Source: Rhipicephalus microplus (lineage: Eukaryota > Arthropoda > Arachnida > Ixodida > Ixodidae). Taken from it: 64,000 nucleotides of DNA. Under the pieces are notes generated by a model. The model was not told the origin of the DNA and made no database searches. It worked only from the letters and a program-made list of their open reading frames with translations. Both the position numbers and the translations under genes were made by a program. The stretch is taken from positions 190,744,491-190,808,490 of the forward strand of contig NC_134702.1 of assembly GCF_043290135.1 (NCBI RefSeq). The letters run 5' to 3'. Positions 1 to 10,770 of the stretch are shown here, one piece after another (positions within the stretch are counted from its first letter, which is position 1; each line of letters opens with the position of its first letter).

Positions 1-249
1 GCATCGGCGGTATCTTGCGATGGTATACTGCGGAAGTTGGGCGTGAATAAGCAGTGGTACGGTGAATTGCAGCAGCGCAGCTCATAGTATGTGACTCAAA
101 ATGCACCCGCTCAGATGCTCTCATAAATGGCTGCTATTGCTGGCGTACGGTGTTAGCAATCGGCTCCATCAATGTAAATATAGATAGTGCTCAAACCACT
201 GATAAGTATACTATGTCTCATTCTATTTTGTTTGCTACCCAGTGGTGCA
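1..249. other. Unassigned sequence
   Basis: I see no convincing coding region, RNA gene or repeat boundary here. It lies directly upstream of a reverse-transcriptase relic and may be decayed sequence of the same element. Confidence 0.4.
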
Positions 250-445
250 GTTCAAGTGGAAAACCTAATGGGTAAGCTTAAAAATAATGTTGCATCAGGA
301 ATTGATGAAATAGGTTCTCTCGAGTTAAAATTGATATCACCGTTCATTTCTGATGTGTTGGCCTCTAATATCAATCTCATCCTTACTAACAGCGTATTTC
401 CTAAGCAGTTAAAGGTGAGAAAAGCAACTGCACTACATGTTACAG
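250..445 (+). pseudogene. Non-LTR reverse transcriptase fragment (CR1/Jockey-like)
   Basis: This is a roughly 65-residue piece of the fingers region of a LINE reverse transcriptase. The translated stretch contains ASGIDEI, then ELKLISPFISDVLASNINLIL, broken here as ELKLISPFIS and DVLASNINLIL, and a VFPKQLKVRKATALH block. These match the order of conserved blocks before the palm domain in CR1/Jockey-type RTs. The reading frame runs into stops beyond about 475 and no palm motif follows. I read it as a truncated dead copy. It resembles the better preserved RT on the minus strand near 62 kb and could be the same superfamily. Confidence 0.7.
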
Positions 446-754
446 ACTGCACTGTTAGAGACTGTAACAATGCTTAAATTCGCGTCGCATAGTTCGAACG
501 ACTCGGCATTACAATCCAAGAAAAAAATGAAAAAAATGTGGTGTTCTGTATGAGTTTCAAAAATTGACAGATCCCACGTACAGTGGGAATCTATCATATG
601 CGAAGCATGAATAAGAAATGTTGATATGTCAGTTTAAAATCAGCACAACTTTACAAGGTGGAGCTAAATGATGCCATACATCACTTCCGTGTCATGATGT
701 TCCGTGTCATGATGTAAACGACACATCAAGTTTGGATGTGTCGTTTACCATTGT

Positions 755-965
755 CATCTATTCACGTCACGCGATACCAAATTTTGTATATGTGGAGTTA
801 GCGAAACGGCCGCGAGCACGCTGTGAGCGTGGTATGTTGTCGTGTTTTAACATAAAACGCGTGTCAAGATTATCATGTTTGCAGCAGTCCTATAGTTCGT
901 CATGCATTGACGTCATGTAACACCAAATTTGGTATATGTGGAGCTCGCAAAACGGCCACGAGCGC
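755..965 (+). repeat. Core tandem units 1-2 of copy 1 (~145 bp period)
   Basis: Two units begin around the palindromic box near 772 and 917 (variants of ATACCAAATTTGGTAT). Each is followed by TATGTGGAG, then by CG-rich AACGGCC and GAGCGTG-like blocks. Copy 2 has the same two units on its 5' side of the GC-rich module. Confidence 0.75.
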
Positions 966-967
966 GT

Positions 968-1350
968 CATGAAGGGCCCAGTATACTCCAATGTAGCGTT
1001 GACACGCGTGCACGCTGGGCACTGCGCCGCTACGTCAGCAAAACGCGAGCAACGGCGCGAATGCGACATGCTGCATTTTGTGCCCATGCCATAGAGTAAC
1101 ATTACTCTATGCTGATGCGTTGCCTAGACAACACTGTGCCCCCTCCTTTCGTGACGGAGGGATGCCGGACGTGCTTAAACGCGCATGCGTCAAAGCAACG
1201 CAGCGCCGCGCACGCCTGCGAGTATATGAGAGGACCGGCGCCTGGCATGGCAACGCCGGCGTGACACGAGAAAATGAACGTCGGCGCACAGGCACACCTC
1301 GTCATGTCGAAATGTGTTGGCGTCTTGACTGTGAAACGTAGCCATGTTCT
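968..1350 (+). other. GC-rich module inside HINE-like copy 1
   Basis: A block rich in CpG and GCGC starts with CCAGTATACTCCAATGTAG and contains ACGCCGGCGTGACACG near its end. It is inserted between core units and recurs at the same place in copy 2. Open frames on both strands look like by-products of base composition; I do not call a gene. Confidence 0.7.
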
Positions 1351-1399
1351 CACATGACACGCATTTTATGATTGTTATGTTTGCACAGGTCACATACCT

Positions 1400-1870
1400 T
1401 CGTCATCCATTGGCGTCACGTAATACCAAAATTAGTATATGTGAAGCTCGCAAAACGGCCGAGAGCACCTCGTGAGTGTGGCGTGTAGTCAGGTTGTTAC
1501 ATGACACGCATGTCGCGATTATCATCTTTGCATGTGTCATTTACCTATGTCATCCGTTTGCGTCGCGTAATACCGAGTTTGGCACATGAGAAGCTAGCGA
1601 AATGGCCGCGAGCACATCAAGAGCGTAGCGTGTAGTGAGGTTGTTACATGACACGCATCTTATGTTTATCATCTTTGCACCAAACACATACCTTCGTCAT
1701 TCATTCACATCCCGTGATACCAAATATGGTATATCTGATGCTAGCGAAACAGCCGCGAGCGCATCATGAGCGTGAAATGTAGCCATGTTCTTACATGACA
1801 CACATGTCGTGATATTCTTGTTACGGTCTGTCTCTTGTGTTCACCATGCAATCACGCCATACCGTACCAG
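1400..1870 (+). repeat. Core tandem units 3-6 of copy 1
   Basis: Boxes resembling ATACCAAATTTGGTAT recur near 1419, 1567, 1708 and, decayed, 1857. Spacing is about 141-150 bp. Between them lie conserved ACATGACACGCAT and CTTTGCAC segments. Confidence 0.75.
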
Positions 1871-2070
1871 TTTTGCAAGATGTCATGTGAACAGAACTAC
1901 TGCAAGAACAGCAAGACATTGAAATGCAAATCATGACAGTCATGACACAAATGTAATGATTTTCATGTTAAAACTAGTAAAATATGTCCCTCAGTTATTT
2001 TATGCCATACCAAGTTTGGTATTCATAACATTATTGAAATGACCAGGCGAGTTAAACTCGTAAGCGACAA

Positions 2071-2146
2071 GATACATAGATAGATAGATAGATAGATTAT
2101 TAGATAGATAGATAGACAGATGAATAGGTAGATAGATAGACAGATA
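2071..2146 (+). repeat. GATA microsatellite tail of copy 1
   Basis: Interrupted (GATA)n lies between the decayed repeat and the conserved 3' tip. Copy 2 has a far longer tract at the same place, so the tract belongs to the element. Confidence 0.85.
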
Positions 2147-2319
2147 CGCTCAAAGTCGCCGAAGTTCGCTAGTAATCGCTACGCCTTTATTATATAAAGT
2201 TAATTAGTGTGGTACTAATTATATTACTATTCTACCACCAGTCAGGCTCAGTAATGGCATAACAGAAGTCATAGCTTTGCCGCAAAGGCGAAGCATTTAA
2301 CGCGACAGCAACAATTTGA

Positions 2320-2640
2320 AAGGTCATGCGCAGAAGGGAGAGCAAATCGAAAAGTGCCTCGTGTTTTTCGCGCACGAAAAGTACTCATAAGTACGGATGC
2401 ACGCGAATAAGCTTCTCATTTGTTACTTCACTGAGTCTGAAAAGCGCGCGCTTTTCGCGAATGGAGACTTCAATAATTGCAGTGACCTTTATGCGCCCGG
2501 TATCTACAGCAGAATCGTTCCACCTAAAGCCCGAGGCCAGCCAAGGCATACGATCCTTTCCTCCTCGCCACCGCAAGATAAGGGCGTGCGAGAGAGCCGC
2601 TTCCCTTCTCTCAACCTGATAAAGTACGCTTGGTAAGTCC
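2320..2640 (-). repeat. Dispersed repeat A, copy 1
   Basis: The reverse complement aligns over about 300 bp with 36200-36510. Shared blocks include GGAACGATTCTG, AAGGTCACTGCAATT and GCGCTTTTCAGA. The family is not one I can name; no protein or tRNA head is evident. Confidence 0.7.
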
Positions 2641-2692
2641 CGCGTTCCGTTCCCTGCACCGGAGTGATTTTCTGAATTTCTTTTTCTTGCGT

Positions 2693-2696
<4 letters not shown>

Positions 2697-2726
<30 letters not shown>
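2697..2726. repeat. (AT)n tract at gypsy-1 left edge
   Basis: A pure AT dinucleotide run directly abuts the first base of the 5' LTR. A matching tract abuts the 3' LTR at 7893. Confidence 0.95.
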
Positions 2727-2729
<3 letters not shown>

Positions 2730-2899
2730 AATTAATCTGAATAACGAACGCTCTGCTGGTAATGAAGAAGACGATGATGATCGGTGGCTGTAGTAGTAGC
2801 TCGCGCACGCCGCTCGCCATTAGCCAGACCTGCCTGATAAAGCACATTTCGCGAAGCTCTGTCTGAACCTTTCTCGACGTACAACACATCTATTTTAGG
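2727..2899 (+). repeat. 5' LTR of gypsy-1
   Basis: The 173-bp repeat starts TGTAATTAATCTG and includes GAAGAAGACGATGATGATCG. It is matched by 7724-7892 over its full length with scattered differences. It ends just before a TGG-starting primer site. Confidence 0.9.
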
Positions 2900-2917
2900 T
2901 GGTGGAGGAGCCGGGGT
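2900..2917 (+). promoter_or_regulatory. Primer-binding site of gypsy-1
   Basis: TGGTGGAGGAGCCGGGG directly follows the LTR and starts with TGG, as expected for pairing with a tRNA CCA end. The second gypsy at 33.6 kb has a similar site (TGGTGGAGAGTGCTGGG). I do not name the tRNA. Confidence 0.7.
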
Positions 2918-2966
2918 TTTTATCAACCTGGAACTTCACAATCGGACGCTACCCTCACCATTCACC

Positions 2967-4171
2967 ATGACTGCTCCTGTCCCTTCTCAAGCTGCCTTAC
3001 CAACGACAGTCTACTGTACTGGCGTGCCTCGGCAACGCGACCCACCAGTTTTTCGCGGCAACGACGCAGAAGACGTCGAGGGCTGGCTCGTCGAGTACGA
3101 AATTGTAAGCGCTTCCAACAAGTGGAACGCCTGCGACCAACTCACAAACGTGCGTTCTTACCTCGCTGATGTGGCCAGCCTCTGGTTCAAGAACCACGAA
3201 GGCGAAATCGCCAACTGGTCCGTCTTTAAGACCAACATCGTCGCGGTTTTCGGTCGTCCCGCCGTGCGCCGGCTTTGCGCGGAACAGTGTCTCCATAGTC
3301 GAGTCCAGCGCAGGGACGAGACCTTTACAAGTTACATTGAAGATGTCTTGTCTTTTTGCAAGCGCATTGATGAATCTCTAACCAAAAGCGACAAAATGAA
3401 GCATATCAGCAAAGGAGTTGACGACGATACCTTCCAGATGCTCGTCGCTAGGAATCCACAGACCGTCAAAGATGTTGTCCAACTCTGTCAGGAGTACGAC
3501 GAGTTGCGTAAGCAGCGTGTCTCGACGCGCAGGGCCGCTGAAGTTACGGCTGAAGTTTCCGCCCTCGTGCACGACCTCGCTGCTGATCACACCGTCTTAC
3601 TGCCCAACATCAAACAATTCAATCGTGAAGAAGTTGCGCGTCAGCTTTCTCTTGTGGCTGAAGCATCCGCGCCAGTGACCTTGTTAGACCCACGTCTACG
3701 CCAGGTCATTGAGACACAGGACACGCAGGCACTGCCTCCATTGCCGTCTGTCCCTACGCCGCTGACCTACGCTGCCGTCGTTGCTAGACCCCCAGCCCCA
3801 CCTGTCTCTGGAGCATACCGGGGCACTGGGTTCTTCACCCTACGATGCTGCCTACATACACGGCACCCCATCCCGCTTCGCCCCCTGCACCTTCTGTCGT
3901 TAACCCATGGCGCACCTTGGATAATCGATCCATCTGTTTCGCATGCGGTTTCGTAGGACATATAGCACGCTACTGTCGCCGTCGCAACTTCCAGCCTCCA
4001 AACCATGGGAATTCTGCAAATTACCAGGCTGCCCAGAATCCCGAGCGACCATCTTCTCGTATCACCGACTCATTGTCCCCACAACGCCCTGTCGATTCTC
4101 GCCGGTCATTACCACCCCGTCGCCGATCTGTCTCCCCCATGCTTCGGCGCACGAGCTACGCTCGAGAGTAA
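2967..4171 (+). pseudogene. gag of gypsy-1, frameshifted
   Basis: Encodes the structural nucleocapsid polyprotein. The first frame runs 329 residues from 2967 and holds a retrotransposon-gag domain, with RQRDPPVFRGNDAEDVEGWL near residue 22 and later DVASLWFKNHE and FTSYIEDV. A frameshift near 3830-3860 moves the rest to another frame (3845-4171), which carries one zinc knuckle CFACGFVGHIARYC (CX2CX4HX4C). The intact gag at 33.6 kb keeps both parts in one frame, which shows the break is a lesion here and not programmed. The start is taken as the first Met after the LTR and primer site. Confidence 0.88.
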
Positions 4172-4199
4172 AACTGACAGCTGCAGTTCCGGAGGCAAG

Positions 4200-4968
4200 A
4201 ACTGCGTTGTCGTCGAAATTTCTATGACCTCCTCTTTGTCCGGCCAACGAAATTGATGTGCTAGTAGAAGGTGTTGTTGTACGTGCACTTGTCGACACAG
4301 GCATCGTCGTTTCTGTAATTGGTGAAAAACTATGTCGCGATTTGAGAAAAGTTACAATGCCGCTTACGAATCTTGCTCTGCGTACAGCCACCTCCCATTT
4401 CATCGCGCCGACAGCTCAGTGCACAGCACGCGTTCTAATTCAAGATGTTTGGTATGCCGTCAACATTGTTGTTCTCCCACGTTCATCTTACGACGTCATA
4501 CTAGGATGGGATTTCACCCATCAGGCCCTCGTCGACTGCGCTCGTGCTGAACTCACGTTGACAAATCCATGCCTTGATATCGACCACCACAGTTCCTCGA
4601 GAGTGTTTGCCGCAGCTGATGTCAGCATCGCACCGTTGTCCGCCGTCCTAGTGCCTGTGTTTTCCCCTGCTGCCACTAACCCGACACTCCTGTTCCAACG
4701 AACTATAGCTAGTGTGCAACACCTAACTATCGTCCTCCCGTTTGCCGTCATCAATTTTTCCAATGGTTCGGTGGTATTTTATGCGTGTAACGTTTCTGCT
4801 TGCCCGTACATCTTGCTACGCGGCGAGTGTATGGGAAGCCTCGAGACCTTAAATTGTATTTTCGAAGACCCGATCTATCCAAAAAAGCCATTTTTATCGA
4901 CTTGTGCCATTACACCCGCAACTGACGCTATTGAACCTATGGGTGTATTCTGCAAGTCCAATGATTGA
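4200..4968 (+). pseudogene. Aspartic protease region of gypsy-1 pol
   Basis: The open frame from 4258 holds ALVDTGIVVSVIGEKL, the retroviral-type protease active site (D-T-G), and DVILGWDF, the usual second block near the C-terminus of the fold. The enzyme would cut the Gag-Pol polyprotein. The frame continues through a linker and ends at a TGA at 4966-4968, ahead of the RT. No methionine start is expected since protease is part of pol. The stop separates it from RT, so this copy cannot make a full polyprotein. Confidence 0.85.
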
Positions 4969-6340
4969 AACCTCACGCCTGGGCAGCAGGAACAGCTGAT
5001 CAAGCTCCTACAGTGTTTTCGAGCGTCGTTTGACCACAATCAACCTTCCTTAGGTCGAGCGTCATGTGATAGATACTGGTCAAGAGACGCCATTACGGCA
5101 GCGTCCACATCGTGTGTTAACTACCGAACACCGTGCAATCAATGAACAGGTTGACGACATGCTGACACGTGGCATAATCGAACCGTCAAACAGTCCCTGG
5201 GCCTCTCTAGTTGTGTTGGTGAAGAAGAAGGACGGATCCATCAGGTTTTGCGTGGACTACCGACGTCTCAACCGAATCACGCGCAAGGATGTCTATCTGC
5301 TGCCACGCATTAACGATGCCTTGGACTACCTACGGGGAGCCGAATTTCTCTCTTCTTTAGATCTGCGCTCTGGATACTGGCCGGTACCCATGGCAGAGGC
5401 CGATCGGGAAAAAACTGCTTTCATCATGCCCGATGGGCTTTACGAATTCAGTCATGCCCTTCGGCCTCTGCAACGCGCCAGCTACTTTCGAGCGAATGAT
5501 GGACTCTATCCTTCGAGGCCTCAAATGGAACGTTTGCCTTTGTTATTTAGATGACATTGTCGTCTTTTCAACTGATTTCGCCACCCATTTAACCCGTCTC
5601 TAGAAAATCCTTGCGTGTATTTCTGCCGCGGGGCTGCAACTGAATCTGAAGAAATGCCATTTCGCCGCTCGAAAGCTTACGATCCTTGGCCACGTGGTTT
5701 CAAAAGACAGCATTCTTCCTGACCCTGCCAAACTTACAGCCGTTTCATCGTTTCCCAAACCGACCACCATGAAAGAGCTCCAAAGCTTCATAGGCCTGTG
5801 CTCTTACTTCCGGCGCTTCGTCCGCAATTTCGCGACGATCATCGCTCCTTTGACCAAGCTCCTTGCCGGCTCTAGAGACCTTTGAACCTGGTCTGCCACC
5901 TGTGACGATTCTTTCAATGAACTGTGCCGCCTCCTCACGTCGCCGCCTATTCTGCGACACTACGAGCCATCGGCATCCACAGAGATCCACACCGACGCTA
6001 GTAGTGTCGGGCTAGGCGCTATTCTTGCACAGAAGAAAGACGGCTTCCAAGAGTACGTGGCTGCCTACGCAAGCCGAACTCTTAGTAAAGTTGAAATCAA
6101 CTATTCCGTCACTGAAAAGGAATGCCTAGCCGTTATTTGGGCGATAGAAAAATTTCGACCTTACGTGTACGGGCGCCCATTTGACGTCGTGACTGACCAC
6201 CACGCCTTCTGCTGGTTGTTGTCACTGAAGGATCCAAGCGGTCGCTTCGCCCGATGGGCATTACGCCTCCAAGATAATATTCGCGTGGTCTATTGCTCCG
6301 GCCGGAAACATTCGGACGCAGACGCCCTATCCTGTTTGCT
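4969..6340 (+). pseudogene. Reverse transcriptase and RNase H of gypsy-1 pol
   Basis: RT begins about 5066 with RGIIEPSNSPWASLVVLVKK and FCVDYRRLN, then LDLRSGYW (palm motif A). A one-base lesion near 5455 shifts the frame; MPFGLCNAP and the catalytic YLDD continue in the next frame around 5470-5555. In-frame stops follow near 5601 and 5884. The connection includes [21 protein letters not shown]. RNase H starts about 5985 with IHTDAS and continues with [20 protein letters not shown] and [12 protein letters not shown]. Domain order and motifs are standard Ty3/gypsy. The copy is clearly non-functional. Confidence 0.92.
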
Positions 6341-7687
6341 TCTACCCCCTGACCCGGACTGCTGCGAAAGTCTAATCTGTGATGCCACTGCCGTCACCAT
6401 CACCGACATGCCATCTGAGCAACGAAAGGACCCTTGCGTTGCTTTGATTCTAGACATCGTGGCTGGGCGGATGGCTTCCCCCCCTTCTCGCACGTTGCGT
6501 CGGCAAGTCAAGCACTTCACCACTCGCGACGACGTGCTGTACCGACGCAACTACGCACCCGGTGGACGTCAGTGGCTACTCGTGATTCCACGTCATCTGC
6601 GATCCGAAATTTGTTCCACGTTTCATGACGACCCCCAATGTGGCCACGCAGGTTTTCTGAAGACTTATTCTCGCATACGTCTCCAATATTACTGGCGTGG
6701 CAAGTACCGTTTTATACGACAATACGTTCGGGCCTGCTCGACGTGCCAGAGACAAAAAACTCCCCCTTGTCACGCCAGTGGTACCTTGCTACCCTTACCA
6801 TGCCCACGCCGACCATTCGACCGCGTTGGCATCAATATCTATGGTCCCACTCCCAACACTGCTGACGGTAACCGTTGGATCATAGTTGCCGTCGACCATC
6901 TCACGCGGTATGCCGAAACTTCATCCCTTTCCTCGTCTACAGCAAAAGACGTTGCGACTTTCGTTCTTCACAACATCGTATTACGTCATGGAGCACCTCA
7001 GGAGTTACTGAGCGATCGTGGTCGCGTATTCTTGTCAGACGTCATCACAGCATTGCTGCGTGAAAGGAACGTCGTTCACCACACTACAAGCGCCTATCAT
7101 CCCCAGACCAATGGAATGACAGAGCGCGTCAACCGCACCCTTGGGGACATGCTGTCTATGTATATCTCGTCAGACCACTCCAATTGGGACCGAGTGCTCC
7201 CGTTTATCACGTTCGCTTATAATACCGCCATTCAAAGCACTACTGGGTTCTCCCCTTTTTCCTCCTTTACGGACGCGAACCTTCTTGCACTATGAACACC
7301 ATTATTTCGTACAAACTTGACTCCTCAGAGTCCAAGAGTTTGTCTCAAGCCGCTACATACCCTGAAGAATGCCGCCAACTGGCAAAATCATTCACAACCC
7401 AAGACCAAGGACGCCAAAAGCACCACCATGACGCATCAAATAACACTACTTCTTACGATCCAGGTTCACTCGTCTGGCTGCATGTCCCTTCTGCTACACC
7501 TGGCCTTTCTTCCAAGTTGGTCCCCAAGTATCACGGCCCATATCGTGCACTACAAAAAACGTCACCAGCGAATTACCTCGTTGAGCCACTGAAACCATCT
7601 TCTGACCAACGTCGTCGTGGCCAGAAAATTGTCCACGTCTCGAGACGTAAGCCCTGCTACGACCCTCCCATGTTTACTTGTCCATAG
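6341..7687 (+). pseudogene. Integrase of gypsy-1 pol
   Basis: The N-terminal zinc-binding segment has paired His (CGHAGF region) and CSTC near 6740. The core reads RVGINIYGP where the family normally has Asp at the fourth position, then LLSDRG and [11 protein letters not shown]. So the first residue of the D,D-35-E triad is Asn here, while the second Asp and the Glu are kept. A frameshift in a poly-T/C run near 7250 moves the C-terminal part to another frame (7292-7687), which contains a GPY/F-type segment (KLVPKYHGPYRAL). Translation ends at 7687, 36 bp before the 3' LTR. Confidence 0.9.
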
Positions 7688-7723
7688 GTCGCCAGGATGG
7701 CTCCTTATTTCGCGGGGAGTAGT

Positions 7724-7890
7724 TGTAATGAATCTGAATAACGGACGCTGCTGGTAATGAAGAAGACGATGATGATCGCTGGCTGTAGTAGTAGCTCGCG
7801 TACGCAGCTCGCCATTAGCCAGACCTGCCTGATAAAGCACATTTTGCCAAGCTGCGTTTGAACCTTTCTCGACGTACAACACCACTATTT

Positions 7891-7892
<2 letters not shown>
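7724..7892 (+). repeat. 3' LTR of gypsy-1
   Basis: Starts TGTAATGAATCTG and matches the 5' LTR to its end (CTATTTT). A purine-rich GCGGGGAGTAG lies just upstream as a likely polypurine tract. Confidence 0.9.

Positions 7893-7964
<72 letters not shown>
7893..7964. repeat. (AT)n tract
   Basis: About 70 bp of AT dinucleotides between the gypsy-1 3' LTR and the SINE that follows. Confidence 0.95.
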
Positions 7965-7968
<4 letters not shown>

Positions 7969-8211
7969 GCCCCGCCGCGGTGGTCTAGAGGCTAAGGTAC
8001 TCGCCTGCTGACCCGCAGGTCGCGGGTTCGATTCCCGGCTGCGGCGGCTGCATTTCCGATGGAGGCGGAAATGTTGTAGGCCCGTGTACTCAGATTTGGG
8101 TGCACGTTAAAGAACCCCAGGTGGTCAAAATTTCCGGAGCCCTCCACTACGGCGTCTCTCATAATCAGAAGTGGTTTTGGGACGTTAAACCCCACAAATC
8201 AATCAATCAAT
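7969..8211 (+). mobile_element. Ruka-type tRNA-derived SINE
   Basis: The head GCCCCGCCGCGGTGGTCTAG holds an A-box-like segment, and GGTTCGATTCCC is a canonical B box about 50 bp later, so RNA polymerase III transcription is expected. The body contains GGAGGCGGAAATG, GGTGCACGTTAAAGAACCCC and GGGACGTTAAACCCC. The tail is (AATC)n-like. ATATTTGT occurs on both sides (7961-7968 and 8210-8217) as a short target duplication. It is non-coding and depends on LINE enzymes in trans. Confidence 0.93.
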
Positions 8212-8217
8212 ATTTGT

Positions 8218-8855
8218 ATACATATACGGTGCATGACATCGACACCGACACCAACGGCAAAATACAGCCGACAGTGCTCATGTATTGCTATGGCAATAAA
8301 GTCAACTACTTGACCCAAATGCGTGCAGAGTTTTTTTTGGTTGAAATTGTTGCGAGCACAGAAAAAAAAAATACTTTTCACGTTGGTCCTCGAACGCGGC
8401 ACGTCGAGCGATCGTCGAACATGATAGTGTATCCAGCAAAGACATTATCTGCAGCAATATGCAGAGAAGTGAAAAAATAATTATTACTTTTACATTCAGG
8501 AATCCTCAGGAAGGACACCGAGGACACTCAGGAAGGACTCCGAGTTTCACGCCATTCCAAGAAACACACACCTTGTTTCGCTTTTTTGAAGTTCGCGTAC
8601 ATATTTGTGTTCGCCGTCACTTAAGAAGGGTGACGATAGTAATAATTTAGCGAACAATCGCGCTATATCTATTCTTCCAAAAATTAAAAAAATGTAAAAG
8701 AATACTTTGCATAGACTTGCATGCTTTTTTAAGCGTCAAATATTTGCAATATTCAGCATGGTTTTGAAAAACTTAATCAGCTGAACAAGCACAATGTTTA
8801 TTAAAGTAGGAAAACCGATACCACAGAGAATAAAAAATATACACTCGGGCTCTGC
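8218..8855. other. Unassigned sequence
   Basis: AT-rich sequence with only short chance frames and homopolymer runs. I recognise no domain, RNA or repeat. Confidence 0.4.
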
Positions 8856-9310
8856 CTTAATACTAAGAAGCCATTTGACAGCATACAATACAGAGTATCC
8901 AGATATGGGGTGTGTGGAGTCGCACTACTGCTAATAAAAAGTTACCTGGAAGAACACTAGCACGCTGTATAAATCAACAATGCAATGTAAAAAAGAATCA
9001 AAGTGAACCAAGCAGTACCGCAAAGATGCATACTAAGGCCTGGGGACTGTTCGTCGTTTTTACAACCGATATTGTTGGCATGTCAGAATCCCCTCAACCT
9101 ATTATTTATAATATACGCTCACAATACCAATGTCTCATTTCACCAGACAATTATTATCATTTGAAATCATTGTAAATAACTATTTATGCAACCTTTCAAA
9201 TTCTTTTATTGAAAATGGAATGCACTTTAGCATGAGAAAGCAACATATATGATATTTCAACCAATAAACAGTCCTACCAGTATTATAACTCTAAAACTTG
9301 AGAAGAAAAT
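8856..9310 (+). pseudogene. Relic of a CR1/Jockey-like reverse transcriptase
   Basis: In shifting plus-strand frames the sequence reads TKKPFDSIQ (palm motif A), YGVCGVALLLIKSYLE, an AVPQRCILRPG block that is a worn version of the GVPQGSILGP motif, and FTTDIVGMS. The catalytic YADD site is worn to YAHN in one frame. Thumb sequence (YMIFQPINSPTSIITLKL) follows near 9250-9305. Several stops and indels are present, so this is an old dead fragment with no boundaries I can place. Confidence 0.75.
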
Positions 9311-9365
9311 TGCGGTGCATTATCTTGATAGGGATCTTGAAGAACTACGCAAAGTTAAACGGTTG

Positions 9366-10050
9366 TTATGTAGGTGTCGAGTTCCATATTGCATTACACC
9401 TTGTGTGGCTAGTCGGGATACTTTGGAGTGAAGCCTGTAGTAATAAAACGTCGTTGAAGCTTTTTGAGGTGGCCGGATGCATCGTTTCTGTACATATGTG
9501 TTTAGCGATGCAAAGTGCGTTTTGGTAACAGATGCGAAATATCGACCATGCTGTCGCAGTACCAAGGGCGCCTGAAAGACGCTCGCAGAAACGCTTCCAG
9601 TTGTTCCGGACGAGGTGCTGCGCGTGTTCTTGTGCCCTGTGCGAAAGTTGGTCGATATGCCGGCGAGCCTTGCAACTGAGGCGTTGGCACTTCCAACAAC
9701 GCGTGATCTCTCTATTCGCCTTCCACAGAGGCAGAAAGTGCGGGTCCACGTCCTGTTTTGCGGTTGGGATAACGAATCCATGCGTACACGCATCTAGGTT
9801 ACCAGAAAAGAACTCTAGCCGTTTTTCATACTCTGATTCTTTGGGGAGGTCCTGTCAGCGCTCTATGAACCGCAACCTGTCCTTTATTTGCACCTTCCGC
9901 TCGGAAGAGCATACATTGTGTAAAGTAAGTATAGTGGCCGCATTATAGTGATCACTGCCAAGAAGTTCGTCGAGAAAATTGTGTGCTGTTACTGTTCCTG
10001 TGTTAGTGCAAAAAGTGAGGTCGGGGCCTTTGTCGCGCAAGACACTGCTC
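9366..10050 (-). pseudogene. Endonuclease end and linker of the old LINE
   Basis: Around 10035-9915 the minus strand reads GPDLTFCTN and LLGSDHYNAATI, the last conserved blocks of an AP-endonuclease-like (APE) domain that nicks target DNA (the S/T-P-D and S-D-H motifs). Next comes MDPHFLPLWKANREITRCWK and AQEHAQHLVRNNWKRFCERL, which match the basic helical linker seen before the RT in the intact LINE (EIERHSTYLARQQWGQLC there). Frames shift twice. No RT palm motifs follow, so the copy is truncated in this direction. Confidence 0.72.
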
Positions 10051-10473
10051 CTTGTGCGGGTAGGGTGTTAGAAATCTGTTGGCGACGTGTATTGCAAGTT
10101 GCATATATCATCCCACAGCCTAGTTCTGTTGACTGCAGATTTTCTGTACCCTCAAACTATGTGCTCAGCGTTGACGTACCCGCACACACAGAGGGTGCGT
10201 TCAAGACACCCAAATTTGATGAGTAATTGATGAAATGTGTGCAATAGTGAGGAGAACTATACACGTTGAATATCTAGAAACTGCAACTTTTCTTACCCTG
10301 CATGATAATTTCAAGGAAGGATTAGATGAGAAATTTTGATGCGTGTAGTGTAGATGTTCCATGGGATGTTTTTCGAAAGTAAGGTTCCAGCGGGTGGGGA
10401 GTTACAAGCAAAAGAGTTGAAACCAGGTAGAGTAAGGTAGCAGCTCGGCTCCTGTAGGCAAACACATCTGGAG

Positions 10474-10632
10474 CAGGCGCGTAGCTAGAAATGTTTTTGG
10501 GGGGGGCACCATTTTGATTTCGGGAGGGGCAATCCCTTAAAATGACCAATTCTTGCTTTTCATGTCATGGCGAAAAATTTCGAGGGAGGATTGGGCACGT
10601 GTTCGGTGTGCCACCCCCTGGCTATGCCCCTG
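10474..10632. mobile_element. Short inverted-repeat element (MITE-like)
   Basis: About 159 bp bounded by CAGGCGCGTAGCTAG and the inverse of CAGGGGCATAGCCAG, matching at 12 of 15 positions. Inside the ends are a G run and its opposing CCCCC. No coding capacity. A target duplication could not be resolved, so the superfamily is open. Confidence 0.55.
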
Positions 10633-10770
10633 ATATGGAGGTTTGGTATTCATAGCAATGTAGTGTTACAGGGAGGCCCTCTTTTGTCGGTATCTCCGGC
10701 AGTTTCATTACTATACAACGATCATTTTCCGGTTAAGACGCACCATCATCATCGTGAGAGGAAGAGGCCG

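Larger units (their letters stand above)
568..2185 (+). mobile_element. Composite HINE-like element, copy 1
   Basis: Homology with 13419-15814 on the opposite strand defines this element. In order it has: a start CAGATCCCAC followed by an imperfect hairpin; a subterminal GCGAAGCAT near 600; two ~145-bp units; a GC-rich module; four more units and a decayed tail segment; a GATA microsatellite; and a 3' tip containing CTCAAAGTCGCCGAAGTTCGC. No protein is encoded. The layout (subterminal inverted repeat, core tandem repeats, microsatellite, short 3' tip) is known from Helentron-derived HINE, DINE-1 and pearl-type elements. Assignment to Helitrons is an inference; the shared structure and ends of the two copies are seen directly. 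Confidence 0.75.
2727..7892 (+). mobile_element. Ty3/gypsy LTR retrotransposon, near full length but inactivated (gypsy-1)
   Basis: Two direct LTRs of about 170 bp flank gag, protease, RT, RNase H and integrase in Ty3/gypsy order, with no envelope-like frame. Total length is about 5.2 kb, normal for the group. The copy carries several frameshifts, in-frame stops and a lost integrase catalytic aspartate, so it is dead. The whole element sits in an AT microsatellite. The LTRs differ at several positions, so the insertion is not recent. Confidence 0.93.

Noticed and set aside
1078..1393. Overlapping frames on both strands in the GC-rich module, similar to frames at 15077-15346
   Set aside because: Similarity follows from shared nucleotide sequence; frames overlap each other on both strands and differ in length, and no domain is seen.
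3830..3860. Gag frameshift of gypsy-1 as programmed translational shift
   Set aside because: It lies inside gag before the zinc knuckle; gypsy-2 keeps both parts in one frame, so it is a mutation.
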